DNA from: DASTFP01 sp963744345
GTDB taxonomy: Bacteria; Verrucomicrobiota; Verrucomicrobiia; Chthoniobacterales; Terrimicrobiaceae
Assembly (NCBI GenBank): GCA_963744345.1
Contig: CAVUTD010000021.1
Coordinates: 124,001-188,000, forward strand
Direction: 5' to 3'
DNA length: 64,000 bases
Notes under the pieces: generated by a model
Databases searched by the model: none
Seen by the model: only the letters and a program-made list of their open reading frames with translations
Told to the model about the DNA's origin: nothing
Part shown: piece by piece, positions 35,345-44,828 of the stretch
How the letters are laid out: every line of letters starts with the position of its first letter
Position numbering within the stretch: the first letter of the stretch is position 1
Made by a program: the position numbers and the translations under genes

Positions 35345-35389
35345 GGCGGTTTTCAAGACCGCCGCATTCAACCGCTCTGCCACCTCTCC
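35345..35389 (-). other. Half tRNA-Ser (5' half only), putative att remnant
   Basis: GGAGAGG acceptor strand, D-arm GGCAGAGCGGTTGAATGC and anticodon arm GGCGGT-CTTGAAA-ACCGCC of a tRNA-Ser(UGA), then the similarity stops: no variable arm or T-arm follows. It shares the 20 bases GCGGTTTTCAAGACCGCCGC (plus strand) with the intact gene at 31269-31288, but its D-arm differs, so it came with or was displaced by an element and is not a fresh duplication. Confidence 0.8.
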
Positions 35390-35961
35390 AAAAGCGCTGC
35401 GAGGCCGCTGCGTCCCCAGCCGGACTTCAGGTAACGTTCGCTCTTCTCAGCGTTGACTCGGTCTCCATATTTCTCAAGTAAAACACGCTACCATGGACGC
35501 CATGGATTGATTGAACGCACAGGACCAGCGTGTCAAACGTGTGTTTGGTTCTGCCGACCTTCCGTTGTATGGCGCTGTGCCACGGTGCTGCGCAAGACAT
35601 AGACAATGTAAGGTATCGTCTGCGGTTTTCTGCGTGATCATCCGCTTGGAATTAAACGCGACCACGTTTTCCACTGCCGGTAAAGTCATGTGGAAAGTAA
35701 ACATGCTCGCACGGCGCGAGAACACATTGACTTAGGGTAATTTTTTTCCCCATCAGCACCCAAAGGCTCATCTTTGCATGCCAATATTCCAGAGGAGCCC
35801 TAACCGTGGAGTATCTATCTTGGCATGGATAAAGGTTTGGAATGGCCCCCTTATTCGAATTATACGAGACGAGCAGAACCTCGCGTATCGCGCTGCACGA
35901 CTCTTATCGCTTTCCTTAAACGGAATATCAGCACTTAAAAATTAGGATTCAACTTCGAGCT
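35390..35961. other. Gene-poor stretch
   Basis: No gene recognised. AT-richer than its surroundings from about 35720, as expected for the upstream region of the nicotinamidase gene. Confidence 0.35.
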
Positions 35962-36597
35962 ATGAGCACAGATGCACTGATTCTCGTAGACATTCAGAAC
36001 GACTTTGTCCCTGGAGGGGCGCTGGCGGTCCCAGAGGGTGATCAAATCGTTCCGCTGGTCAATCGGCTGCAGCAGAGTTTCGAGCTGATTGTCGCCACCC
36101 AGGATTGGCACCCGACTACACATGGCAGCTTCGCCAGCAATCATGCGGGGAAAAAACCCGGCGACGTGATCGATCTTAACGGGCTGCCCCAGATCCTCTG
36201 GCCCGTGCACTGCGTGCAAAACACGCGAGGCGCCCAGTTTGTCCCCTCGTTGGATCGAAACCGGTGGAGCAGAGTCTTCCCGAAAGGCATTCATCCCGAG
36301 ATCGACAGTTACAGCGGGTTTTTCGATAACGGCCGCCGCAGCGCCACTGGCCTTGGCGAGTACCTCCGGGAGCGAGCTGTGACAAATCTTTACGTTCTTG
36401 GGCTCGCAACGGACTACTGCGTGAAGTTTACTGCCCTCGATGCCCGGAGTTTAGGCTTCAAAACGTTTCTCGTTGAGGATGCCAGTCGCGGCGTCGATTT
36501 GAAGCGCGGTGACGTAAGCCGCGCCATCGAAGAAATGAAAGCCGCGGGAGTCCAAGTGGTGACGAGCGGGAGACTGGATGCTCGCCAAGGGTCTTAA
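35962..36597 (+). CDS. pncA: Nicotinamidase/pyrazinamidase
   Basis: Converts nicotinamide to nicotinate for NAD recycling in the cytoplasm. 211 residues, the family size. The triad is Asp10 (LVDIQNDF), Lys108 (FPKGIHPEID) and Cys153 (ATDYCVK), and the metal site is Asp48-x-His50 and His54 (QDWHPTTHGSF). All are present, so it should be active. The start fits the usual one-strand lead-in. It stands alone between the island and the dehydrogenase gene. Confidence 0.93.
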   Translation: MSTDALILVDIQNDFVPGGALAVPEGDQIVPLVNRLQQSFELIVATQDWHPTTHGSFASNHAGKKPGDVIDLNGLPQILWPVHCVQNTRGAQFVPSLDRNRWSRVFPKGIHPEIDSYSGFFDNGRRSATGLGEYLRERAVTNLYVLGLATDYCVKFTALDARSLGFKTFLVEDASRGVDLKRGDVSRAIEEMKAAGVQVVTSGRLDARQGS

Positions 36598-36726
36598 AGG
36601 CGACCGCCACGTCCTTCGCTCGGGCGAAATCACTGGAGTTCCGCCGGTTTTCCGTCGAAACCTGGAGTTGTTTTCCCGTCAAAGGTAAAGCACTTTGCAG
36701 GGAAACCTCTGCCCCCTTTATCGTCT

Positions 36727-37749
36727 ATGAAAGCCATCGTTTACGACGCTCCCCGGAGCTTTTCCTATCGCGACACCGCCGATCCCAGAGTCGCTCCAGA
36801 TGAAGTTGCCGTAAAGATCCATGGATGCGGTCTTTGTGGCACCGATCTGCACATTCACGAAGGGGAATTCGGCCCGCGCTTTCCGCTCATTCCGGGCCAC
36901 GAATTTACCGGCGAAATTGTGGAGCTCGGCGCTGACGTTTCCGGCTTTGGCGTCGGGCAACGCATCGTCGCCAACAGCAATACGGTATGCGGCACCTGTT
37001 TTTACTGTCTACGAGGTGACTTCCTGTTGTGCGAAAATCTCGGCGCCTACGGTGTTACGCTAAATGGAGGGTTTGCGGACTATCTGAAAATAAGAGCCGA
37101 CCGCGTGTTTGCGATCAGCAATCTTAAAGCGCGTGAAGCAATCATGGTGGAGCCGACCGCCTGTGCGCTCCATGGAATGGAAGTTCTCGACGCGAAGCCA
37201 GGAAGCGATGTGCTGCTCTTTGGGGCGGGTCCGACCGGGCAAGTGCTCGCTCAATTGGTTAAACTCAACGGCGCCGCCCGCCTGGTGGTGGCTGCTCCTC
37301 CCGGGAGAAAGCTGGATCTTGTCGCAAGACTGGCTGCTGATGACGTGGTTCCGATGGATCGAGAGAACCCCGAAGTGCACCGCAAGCGTCTTCAAGAACT
37401 GAGTCCAAAGGGTTTCGATTATGTGATCGAGGCGACAGGGGCTGCGCCCGTCTGCGAGGATGCTCTGAAGTTCGTGCGGCGCCGCGGAACATTGCTCGTC
37501 TACGGCGTCTATCCGGAAAAGGCCTTTGCCAAATTCAACCCCTTCGATCTGTTCCGTGGTGAAATCAGTATCAAGGGCTCTTTTGCCCAGGTGGATAGCT
37601 TCAGCCGGGCTCTTGCTTATCTCGAGAGAGGACGCTTAAAAGTCGACGAGATCGTCACCGAAGAGATTCCGCTTCCTGAGTATCAGCGCGCGCTGGATCT
37701 CGCCTGGGCCCGCACCGGGGTCAAGACGATGATTGTTCCCCAAAATTAA
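36727..37749 (+). CDS. Zinc-dependent medium-chain dehydrogenase (sorbitol/threonine-dehydrogenase-like)
   Basis: 340 residues. Catalytic zinc ligands lie in CGLCGTDLHIHEG and GHEFTGEIVE, the structural zinc site is C-x2-C-x2-C-x7-C (CGTCFYCLRGDFLLC), and the Rossmann motif is GAGPTGQ. The enzyme family oxidises polyols, threonine or similar secondary alcohols with NAD(H). The precise substrate cannot be read. Its upstream neighbour pncA is 130 bases away and probably separate. Confidence 0.85.
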   Translation: MKAIVYDAPRSFSYRDTADPRVAPDEVAVKIHGCGLCGTDLHIHEGEFGPRFPLIPGHEFTGEIVELGADVSGFGVGQRIVANSNTVCGTCFYCLRGDFLLCENLGAYGVTLNGGFADYLKIRADRVFAISNLKAREAIMVEPTACALHGMEVLDAKPGSDVLLFGAGPTGQVLAQLVKLNGAARLVVAAPPGRKLDLVARLAADDVVPMDRENPEVHRKRLQELSPKGFDYVIEATGAAPVCEDALKFVRRRGTLLVYGVYPEKAFAKFNPFDLFRGEISIKGSFAQVDSFSRALAYLERGRLKVDEIVTEEIPLPEYQRALDLAWARTGVKTMIVPQN

Positions 37750-37807
37750 GTTGCGATCGAGACTTCTGCGCACGCCGGAAATCGCGCGAGGGACTGACTT
37801 GCTGCGT

Positions 37808-38818
37808 TCAGCGTGCGTGCGGTAAAGATTCGCTTTGCCTGTCGCGTGGCCGCTCCGCCCGAAAATTTCGCCGTAGCTTGTTACCGTTCTCACGATCCGA
37901 GAAAGCTCGAAGTGGTTCTATCCGGTCGAGCGTGGCGAAGCTGACTTCACGCATGATGCGCAGAAACTCCTGCATATAGGCTTGCGAGGATGCAGGCTCG
38001 TTCGTCGCTGCATAGAGCCGGCTGTATAGACCGCTCTTGCCGACGGGCTTCCATGCGACGTAGTTTCGATCGAGATAAGGTTGAACTGTCCATCCTGGCA
38101 AGGCTGCAACTCCGCGCCCGCTGGCAACAAGTTGAAGAATGGCAACGGTAAGCTCGGTCGTTCGCCTGACGGGATTGATTTTGGCGGGTTTCAAGACGTC
38201 GCGTATGAGATCGAGACGTTCGTCGGGAATGGGATAGGTAATCAGCGTCTCCGGCCTGAAATCCCGCGCTGTCAGATATGGTTTGCGAATGAGAGGATGA
38301 TGATGAGAGAGCAGCGCAAGAACCTCGTAGGAAAACAAAGGATGAAACGCAACATCAGCTCGTTTCCTGGCATGCGAGACGATCACGAGGTCCGCCCGAT
38401 TTTCTCCGAGAAGTCCCACGGGATCGGCGTGAAAGCCTGACACCAAATCGAGTTCCACTTGCGGCCAATGCTGCCGGAAGGAATCCATGGAGGGCATCAG
38501 CCAATCAAAGCAGGAGTGGCATTCGACAGCGATGCGCAAGAGGCCGGCCTGCCCCTGAGAAATGCGAGCGAGATCGCGCTCTCCTTCGCGCATTCGGCGG
38601 GTGATGTCGTAGGCCAATTCCACAAGAAGCTGTCCGGCGGCGGTGAGACGAAGGGGATCGCTTTTCCGCTCGAAGAGCTCGATGGCATACTGTTCCTCGA
38701 CGGCGCGCACCTGGTGCGAGACGGCGGGTTGCGAGAGATTCAGCCGCCTTCCGGCTTTGGAGAGATTGCCCGTTTCGCTGAGAGCAACCAACGTTTTCAA
38801 GTGTCGGAGTTCCAGCAT
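37808..38818 (-). CDS. metR: LysR-family regulator of methionine synthesis
   Basis: 336 residues. The winged-helix part at the amino terminus (SKAGRRLNLSQPAVSHQVRA) is followed by an effector domain with ECHSCFDWLMP, typical of MetR, which senses homocysteine. Divergent from metE with 85 bases between, the classical arrangement in which MetR activates metE. The carboxyl end is somewhat longer and more basic than in Escherichia coli MetR (about 317 residues). Confidence 0.85.
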   Translation of the reverse strand: MLELRHLKTLVALSETGNLSKAGRRLNLSQPAVSHQVRAVEEQYAIELFERKSDPLRLTAAGQLLVELAYDITRRMREGERDLARISQGQAGLLRIAVECHSCFDWLMPSMDSFRQHWPQVELDLVSGFHADPVGLLGENRADLVIVSHARKRADVAFHPLFSYEVLALLSHHHPLIRKPYLTARDFRPETLITYPIPDERLDLIRDVLKPAKINPVRRTTELTVAILQLVASGRGVAALPGWTVQPYLDRNYVAWKPVGKSGLYSRLYAATNEPASSQAYMQEFLRIMREVSFATLDRIEPLRAFSDRENGNKLRRNFRAERPRDRQSESLPHAR

Positions 38819-38827
38819 CCGCCAATA

Positions 38828-38852
38828 TCATCATAAATACTGCGAATGATGA
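38828..38852. promoter_or_regulatory. Candidate MetR-binding dyad between metR and metE
   Basis: TCATCA-N13-TGATGA, ten bases from the metR start and 51 from the metE start. LysR-type sites are interrupted dyads in such positions. It does not match the enterobacterial TGAA-N5-TTCA box, so it is an inference from position. Confidence 0.4.
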
Positions 38853-38903
38853 ACCAAAAAACAACGATCTTTGAGAATGGTTAGCTTTGTCCGATACTTG
38901 GGG

Positions 38904-41273
38904 ATGGAGAGTCACATTCTCACGCATAATCTTGGCTATCCGCGTATCGGCGAGAAGCGGGAGCTGAAGAAGGCGGTGGAAGCCTTCTGGAAAGGCGACA
39001 TCGCTGCCGAGGAGCTTGAGCTTGCCGGAAGGCAACTGCGAAAGACGCATTGGCTGGTGCAAAAGGAAGCCGGTCTCGATTTGATACCCTCGAACGATTT
39101 TTCTTTCTACGACCAGATGCTGGATATGACCTGTCTGCTCGGCAACATTCCGTCTCGATTCGGGTGGAACGGAGGTCCCATCGATCTAAACCTAATGTTT
39201 CGAATCGCTCGCGGCAACGGCGGCTATCATAAGGCAACCTCGCCGGAGGCAGAAGCAAGTTCCCTCCACGCCAGCGAGATGACGAAATGGTTCGACACCA
39301 ATTATCATTATATCGTTCCGGAATTTGCTGCAGACACCAGGTTCAAGCTGAGCACGACTAAGCCGTTCGACGAATTCCGGGAGGCGCTGGATCTCGGCGT
39401 CCGGACTAAGCCTGTCTTGATCGGCCCGTTGACTTACCTCTACCTCGGAAAGAGCCTGGATGCGAAACTCGACCGCCTCAGTTTATTGGAGGATTTGCTC
39501 GTCGTTTACGCGGAGATTGTTGTTCGCCTGCAAGCTATGGGCGTTCAATGGTTAGAATTCGACGAGCCGATTTTGGCTCTTGATCTCAGTGCTGATTGGC
39601 AAGCGGCCTTCCTTCCGGCTTACCGGCGGCTGCGTGAAAGCGCACCGGATTTGAAAACTATCCTCGCGACATATTTTGGCGAGCTGCGCGAAAATCTTCC
39701 TCTCGCCACGAACCTGCCGGTGGATGTGCTTCATGTTGATTTGACGCGCGCGGGCGCAGAGTTGAATAAAGTGCTCGCCAATCTTCCCGTCTCCATGGGG
39801 TTGTCGCTGGGCACGGTTGATGGCCGAAATATCTGGCGCAACAATTTCGATCTCTCGCTGCAACAAATTGATCAGGTTAAACGCGTGCTCAGCTTCGAGC
39901 GCATCCTCTTAGGGCCTTCATGCTCCCTTCTCCATTCGCCGGTTACGCTGCGAAGGGAAACTGCCCTCGAAGGTGAAATCAAGAATTGGCTCGCCTTTGC
40001 CGAGGAAAAACTGGGTGAGATCGTCCAGCTTGCACGTTTAGCCGAGGGTCGCGGGGATTCTTTTTTGGCTTACAAGAATCGCGTGTCCTTCCACTCACGT
40101 CGAGCGAGCGGGCGAATTCACCGCTCGGAGGTCAAGGCGCGTTGCCAGGCGGTGAAGCCTGAGGACAGCAGGCGAACCGCCGCATTTTCCGACCGGCGTA
40201 AAGCACAACGTGCCGTCCTCAACCTTCCGCTCTTTCCCACGACAACGATCGGCTCTTTTCCCCAGACCCCGGAGGTGCGGGCCGCGCGGGCGAAGTGGAA
40301 GCGCGGCGAGTCCTCAGATGCAGAGTACGAGGATTTCCTTAAGAGAACGACGGCGGAATGCATCCGTTTCCAGGAGGAAAGCGGAGTGGATGTCCTCGTG
40401 CACGGCGAGTTCGAGCGTAACGATATGGTGGAGTATTTTGGCGAGCAACTCGATGGCTTTGTTTTTACGATCAATGGCTGGGTGCAAAGCTACGGCTCGC
40501 GTTGCGTCAAACCGCCAATAATTTACGGCGATGTGACCCGGCCACGGCCGCTGACGGTAGATTGGTCCACCTATGCGCAGTCGCTCACTTCGCGGCCGAT
40601 GAAGGGAATGCTGACCGGGCCGAACACAATCCTCCAATGGAGCTTTGTGCGCGATGACCAGCCTCGCTGCGAGACGGCGCGCCAGATTGCCCTTGCGATA
40701 CGTGACGAGGTGCTTGCTTTGGAGGCGGCGGGTATAAAGGTGATCCAGATCGATGAGCCCGCCTTGCGGGAAGGCCTGCCGCTGCGAAGAGCCGATTGGC
40801 CCGAGTACCTGCGATGGGCAGGCGAGGCGTTCCGGCTTTCCGCGGCCGGGGTGCGCGACGCTACGCAGATACACACTCACATGTGCTACTGCGAGTTTAA
40901 TGACATCATTGCGGCGATCGCCGAGTTGGATGCCGATGTCATCTCGATCGAGACCTCCCGGTCCAACATGGAGCTCCTGGAAGCCTTCGCGGACTTCCGC
41001 TACCCAAATGAGGTCGGGCCCGGCGTGTGGGACATCCACTCGCCAAACGTGCCGGAGATCGCGGAGATGGTAAGTTTATTGCGCAAAGCGGCTCGCGTTC
41101 TGCCGATAGAAAACCTTTGGGTGAATCCTGATTGCGGACTAAAGACTCGCTCTTGGAACGAAGTCATCCCTTCGATAAGGAACATGATTAACGCAGCCGC
41201 GGTTCTGCGTGATGAGAGCGCTCAGTTGGCGAAGACGGTTTCAACTCCGCCGCGCGCAACGAATGAGCGATAG
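38904..41273 (+). CDS. metE: Cobalamin-independent methionine synthase
   Basis: Transfers the methyl group of methyltetrahydrofolate to homocysteine. 789 residues, a complete double-barrel protein. The amino terminus HNLGYPRIGEKRELKKA matches the family start, so ATG 38904 is preferred over a TTG 33 bases earlier. The catalytic barrel starts at LPLFPTTTIGSFPQT, and the zinc ligands are visible as His and Cys in THMCYCEFN, with the last Cys in NPDCGLKTR. It is controlled presumably by the divergent metR. Confidence 0.95.
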   Translation: MESHILTHNLGYPRIGEKRELKKAVEAFWKGDIAAEELELAGRQLRKTHWLVQKEAGLDLIPSNDFSFYDQMLDMTCLLGNIPSRFGWNGGPIDLNLMFRIARGNGGYHKATSPEAEASSLHASEMTKWFDTNYHYIVPEFAADTRFKLSTTKPFDEFREALDLGVRTKPVLIGPLTYLYLGKSLDAKLDRLSLLEDLLVVYAEIVVRLQAMGVQWLEFDEPILALDLSADWQAAFLPAYRRLRESAPDLKTILATYFGELRENLPLATNLPVDVLHVDLTRAGAELNKVLANLPVSMGLSLGTVDGRNIWRNNFDLSLQQIDQVKRVLSFERILLGPSCSLLHSPVTLRRETALEGEIKNWLAFAEEKLGEIVQLARLAEGRGDSFLAYKNRVSFHSRRASGRIHRSEVKARCQAVKPEDSRRTAAFSDRRKAQRAVLNLPLFPTTTIGSFPQTPEVRAARAKWKRGESSDAEYEDFLKRTTAECIRFQEESGVDVLVHGEFERNDMVEYFGEQLDGFVFTINGWVQSYGSRCVKPPIIYGDVTRPRPLTVDWSTYAQSLTSRPMKGMLTGPNTILQWSFVRDDQPRCETARQIALAIRDEVLALEAAGIKVIQIDEPALREGLPLRRADWPEYLRWAGEAFRLSAAGVRDATQIHTHMCYCEFNDIIAAIAELDADVISIETSRSNMELLEAFADFRYPNEVGPGVWDIHSPNVPEIAEMVSLLRKAARVLPIENLWVNPDCGLKTRSWNEVIPSIRNMINAAAVLRDESAQLAKTVSTPPRATNER

Positions 41274-41533
41274 TTTGTTTAAACACTGGTTCGATGGTGT
41301 GCCCGTATTTGGGTGCGAGACGTTGCTTTGTCGCCGGACATTTATTCAGCGTGAAGGACCGGGAAAGCAAGTTGATCATCCGAACTGATGCGTCAAAAAG
41401 CGCATCTTTGACGCGGCGACAATCCAGGAAGGGATCAACTACTCCGCGTAATTTAGATTAGCAGATGAGGGTGCTTTATGCTGGCGCAGAGGCCTGCGCT
41501 CAGCAAAGATGAGGCAGCCACGCCCCTCAACTT

Positions 41534-44500
41534 ATGCAAGATGCACTTTGGTTTAAGAATGCCGTCATTTACGAACTTCATGTCCGCTCATTTTTCGATA
41601 GCACAGGCGATGGGATCGGCGATTTTCGCGGCCTTCGCGAAAAGCTTGGGTATTTCGAAGAATTGGGAGTGACTGCGCTTTGGCTGCTTCCTTTTTATCC
41701 CTCGCCCCTGCGGGACGATGGCTATGACATCGCTGATTTCTTTGCGGTGAATGCCACTTATGGAACCTTGAAGGAATTCGAGGATTTTCTTGCCGAGGCT
41801 CACCGGCGCGAGCTTCGAGTGATTATCGAACTGGTGGTAAACCACACCTCCGATCAGCACGAATGGTTCCGCCGAGCGCGTAAGGCTCCGGCGGGATCTC
41901 CAGAGCGGGATTTTTATGTCTGGAGCGATACCCCGAAGCGGTTTGAGGAAGCTCGTGTCATCTTCAAGGATTTTGAAACCTCAAACTGGTCATGGGATCC
42001 AGTAGCACAAGCTTATTACTGGCACCGTTTTTATTCACATCAACCGGACCTCAATTTTGATAACCCGCTCGTGCGCCAGAGCATTCTGAGCGTCCTTGAT
42101 TTCTGGCTCAACTTAGGCGTCGACGGGCTGCAGTTGGATGGGGTTCCCTATCTCATCGAGAGGCAGGGCACCTCCTGCGAAAACCTCCCGGAGACCCATG
42201 CCTACCTTCGCGAACTCCGCCGTCAGGTGGATGAACGCTATCCCGGTCGCGTGCTGCTTGCCAAAGTCAACCAGTGGCCTGAGGACGCCGTTACTTATTT
42301 CGGAAAGGGGGATGAATGCCATATGGCCTTTCATTTTCCTTTGATGGCTCGTCTGTTCATGGCGCTTCAAATGGAAGACCGATTTCCGATTGTCGACATT
42401 CTTGAGCAAACTCCGGAAATCCCGGAGAGCTGCCAATGGGCGATTTTCCTGCGCAATCACGATGAGCTGACTTTGGAAATGGTGACCGACGAGGAGCGCG
42501 ATTACATGTATCGGTTATTTGCGGAAGATCCGCGCGCCAGGATCAACCTGGGCATTCGCAGGCGGCTTGCCCCGCTGCTGAACAATAATCGACGGAGAAT
42601 CGAATTGATCAATGCGCTTCTCTTATCGATGCCGGGCACCCCCATCATTTACTATGGCGACGAGATCGGGATGGGCGACAACTTCTATCTGGGCGATCGC
42701 AATGGCGTCCGAACGCCTATGCAATGGAGCGCGGATCGAAACGCGGGCTTTTCAAGAGCAAACCCCCAGCAGCTCTTCCTTCCTGTCATTGTCGATCCAG
42801 AATTCCACTACGAAGCGACGAATGTCGATGTGCAGCTAAGGAACGTGACTTCGCTTTTCTGGTGGATGCGAAGAATACTCTTCGCCCGCCGCCGCCAGAA
42901 GGCTTTGTCTCATGGAACAATTGAGTTCTTGCATCCAACCAATGCAAAAGTTCTGGCCTTTCTACGCCGTCACGAAGATCAAACGATACTCGTCGTCGCC
43001 AACCTATCGCGGTTCTCGCAGTCGGTGACGCTCGACCTTTCCAAATTTGAAGGTCATCGCGCCGAGGAGCTCTTCGGAGGAGGGGTCTTCTTCGAGATCA
43101 CGGAAGAGCCGGTTTTCCTCACCACGGGGCCCAATGATTTTTATTGGCTACTCCTGACGGCGACAGTGCCCTCGCCAGAAGTCGCAGCCGTGGCCCCCAT
43201 CCCGACTTTGGAAATTCCCTCAGTGTGGTCCGATCAACTCGTGGACTCTCTCCGAAGAACTATTCTTCCTGGCTATCTCCCGTCTTGCCGATGGTTTGGT
43301 CAGAAACAGAGGACCTTAACCTCGATGACCATCCTCGAAACGCGTGCCGAGCGGCAATCGGATGCCATGCGGGTGATGCTGTTAAAACTGGCGTTCACCG
43401 AGGGCGAACCGGTCACGCAAGTTTTGCCGCTTTTCATCGGCACGGAAGACGATGGAGACTCGAAGGGAGTTCCGGCAGTGGTCGCGAAGTTTTCTGACGG
43501 GATGGTCTTGTGGGACGCTCTTCACGTTGGTTCGTGCCGAAAGAAGGTCTGGGAAGTGCTCGCTTCTCGTGAAAGCTGGGGGAACCCGGAAGTGCGGCTC
43601 CACGGCGTGGAGAATCCGAGGGCCGCAGAAACTCGCCCGGCCAAGACACGCCTGCTAGGAGGAGAACAATCGAATTCCACACTCTCCTTTGACGATGCGT
43701 ATCTGTTGAAATTTCTGCGGAAGTTCGAACCCGGTCCGCATCCCGATGCGGATATCATTCGCGCCCTCGGCAAGCGGGGTTTTGCGCACGTTCCTCGTTA
43801 CGCCGGCGAGATTCGCTGCAGTATGGATCAGCAGGAAGGTGTCCTCGCGCTCTTGACAACGTACGTGACGAATCAGGGAGACTGTTGGACGTATGCTCTG
43901 GATGGGATCGCTCGCTTTTTTGAACGGGTTCTCTCGGTCGCTGTGCAGACCGATGGGGAAGGCAATTTCACTGATTTGGCGGGCGCGGTTTTTCCGCCGC
44001 GTCTGCGCCAACTGGGTGAACGAACGGCGGAATTGCATAGGTGCCTCGAGACGATCGAGGGTCCAGAATTCGAGCCGGAACGCTTTACCTCGCTGTACCA
44101 GCGCTCCCTTTACCAAACGATGCGTGGCCAGCTTCGACGCATAGAACGAGAGGTCACGCGGAAGCTCCCCAGCTTGGATCCGCAAATCCAAAAGCAAGCT
44201 CAGGAGTGGTTTTCCCACGCGGCGCGCATCCTTGATGCTTACTCGATTCTGCTCAAACGAAAGATCACCGCGACGAAGACGCGCGTTCACGGGGATTATC
44301 ACCTTGGCCAGGTGTTGAATACCGGAAATGATTTTGTCATTCTGGATTTTGAAGGTGAACCGCGAAAGACCTTGGCGGAGCGGCTGCTTAAGCGTTCACC
44401 TTTGGTTGATGTGGCCGGCATGCTGCGCTCCTTCGACTATGCGCTCGAGGTCACCCTGCGGCAACAAAAGCCAACAGATCAGGATCGACTCAAGCCGTTC

Positions 44501-44746
44501 GCTGTCAAATGGCTGGAGCTGGTGAGCGCAGCCTTCCTCGAAGGTTACAAATCCAAGGCCGCAGGCGCATCGTTCTTGCCTTCGAATGAGGAGGAGTTCG
44601 AAGCGCTGCTTACGCTCTTCCTGCTTGACAAAGCCATCTATGAGATCGGTTACGAGTTGAACTATCGCCCGGATTTTCTTCAGATCCCCCTTTCAGCCGT
44701 CAATCGATTGGTGCACGCTGACCAACCCGCCGGCAAGACCAGCTAG
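41534..44746 (+). CDS. Trehalose synthase-maltokinase fusion with a defective TreS active site
   Basis: 1070 residues. Residues 1-550 are a GH13 trehalose synthase (maltose-trehalose isomerase) domain; about 575-1070 are a maltokinase. In TreS the catalytic set is R-x-D (nucleophile), E (acid/base, in LLAEANQWP) and D (NHDE). Here the sequence reads GLQLDGVPYL (Gln200, Asp202), LLAKVNQWP (Lys244) and RNHDELT (Asp310). The invariant Arg and the acid/base Glu are therefore both lost, while the rest of the fold is well kept. The kinase half looks sound: HGDYHLGQV with catalytic Asp and LDFEGEP. The protein may act only as a maltose kinase feeding GlgE, with the TreS half as scaffold. Confidence 0.88.
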   Translation: MQDALWFKNAVIYELHVRSFFDSTGDGIGDFRGLREKLGYFEELGVTALWLLPFYPSPLRDDGYDIADFFAVNATYGTLKEFEDFLAEAHRRELRVIIELVVNHTSDQHEWFRRARKAPAGSPERDFYVWSDTPKRFEEARVIFKDFETSNWSWDPVAQAYYWHRFYSHQPDLNFDNPLVRQSILSVLDFWLNLGVDGLQLDGVPYLIERQGTSCENLPETHAYLRELRRQVDERYPGRVLLAKVNQWPEDAVTYFGKGDECHMAFHFPLMARLFMALQMEDRFPIVDILEQTPEIPESCQWAIFLRNHDELTLEMVTDEERDYMYRLFAEDPRARINLGIRRRLAPLLNNNRRRIELINALLLSMPGTPIIYYGDEIGMGDNFYLGDRNGVRTPMQWSADRNAGFSRANPQQLFLPVIVDPEFHYEATNVDVQLRNVTSLFWWMRRILFARRRQKALSHGTIEFLHPTNAKVLAFLRRHEDQTILVVANLSRFSQSVTLDLSKFEGHRAEELFGGGVFFEITEEPVFLTTGPNDFYWLLLTATVPSPEVAAVAPIPTLEIPSVWSDQLVDSLRRTILPGYLPSCRWFGQKQRTLTSMTILETRAERQSDAMRVMLLKLAFTEGEPVTQVLPLFIGTEDDGDSKGVPAVVAKFSDGMVLWDALHVGSCRKKVWEVLASRESWGNPEVRLHGVENPRAAETRPAKTRLLGGEQSNSTLSFDDAYLLKFLRKFEPGPHPDADIIRALGKRGFAHVPRYAGEIRCSMDQQEGVLALLTTYVTNQGDCWTYALDGIARFFERVLSVAVQTDGEGNFTDLAGAVFPPRLRQLGERTAELHRCLETIEGPEFEPERFTSLYQRSLYQTMRGQLRRIEREVTRKLPSLDPQIQKQAQEWFSHAARILDAYSILLKRKITATKTRVHGDYHLGQVLNTGNDFVILDFEGEPRKTLAERLLKRSPLVDVAGMLRSFDYALEVTLRQQKPTDQDRLKPFAVKWLELVSAAFLEGYKSKAAGASFLPSNEEEFEALLTLFLLDKAIYEIGYELNYRPDFLQIPLSAVNRLVHADQPAGKTS

Positions 44747-44828
44747 GTAAGGCAACTCGCGTGAAAGTAGGTCTGGGACGGCTCGCCCCAGACTACGCCG
44801 ATTTTCCTTTGTGACACCTGACCCCTCA

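Noticed and set aside
38819..38903. Riboswitch (SAM or cobalamin) ahead of metE
   Set aside because: The gap is only 85 bases with no conserved riboswitch elements; a LysR-type dyad explains it better.
40314..41039. Minus-strand frame of 241 codons
   Set aside because: Antisense of metE.
43655..44302. Minus-strand frame of 215 codons
   Set aside because: Antisense of the maltokinase domain.
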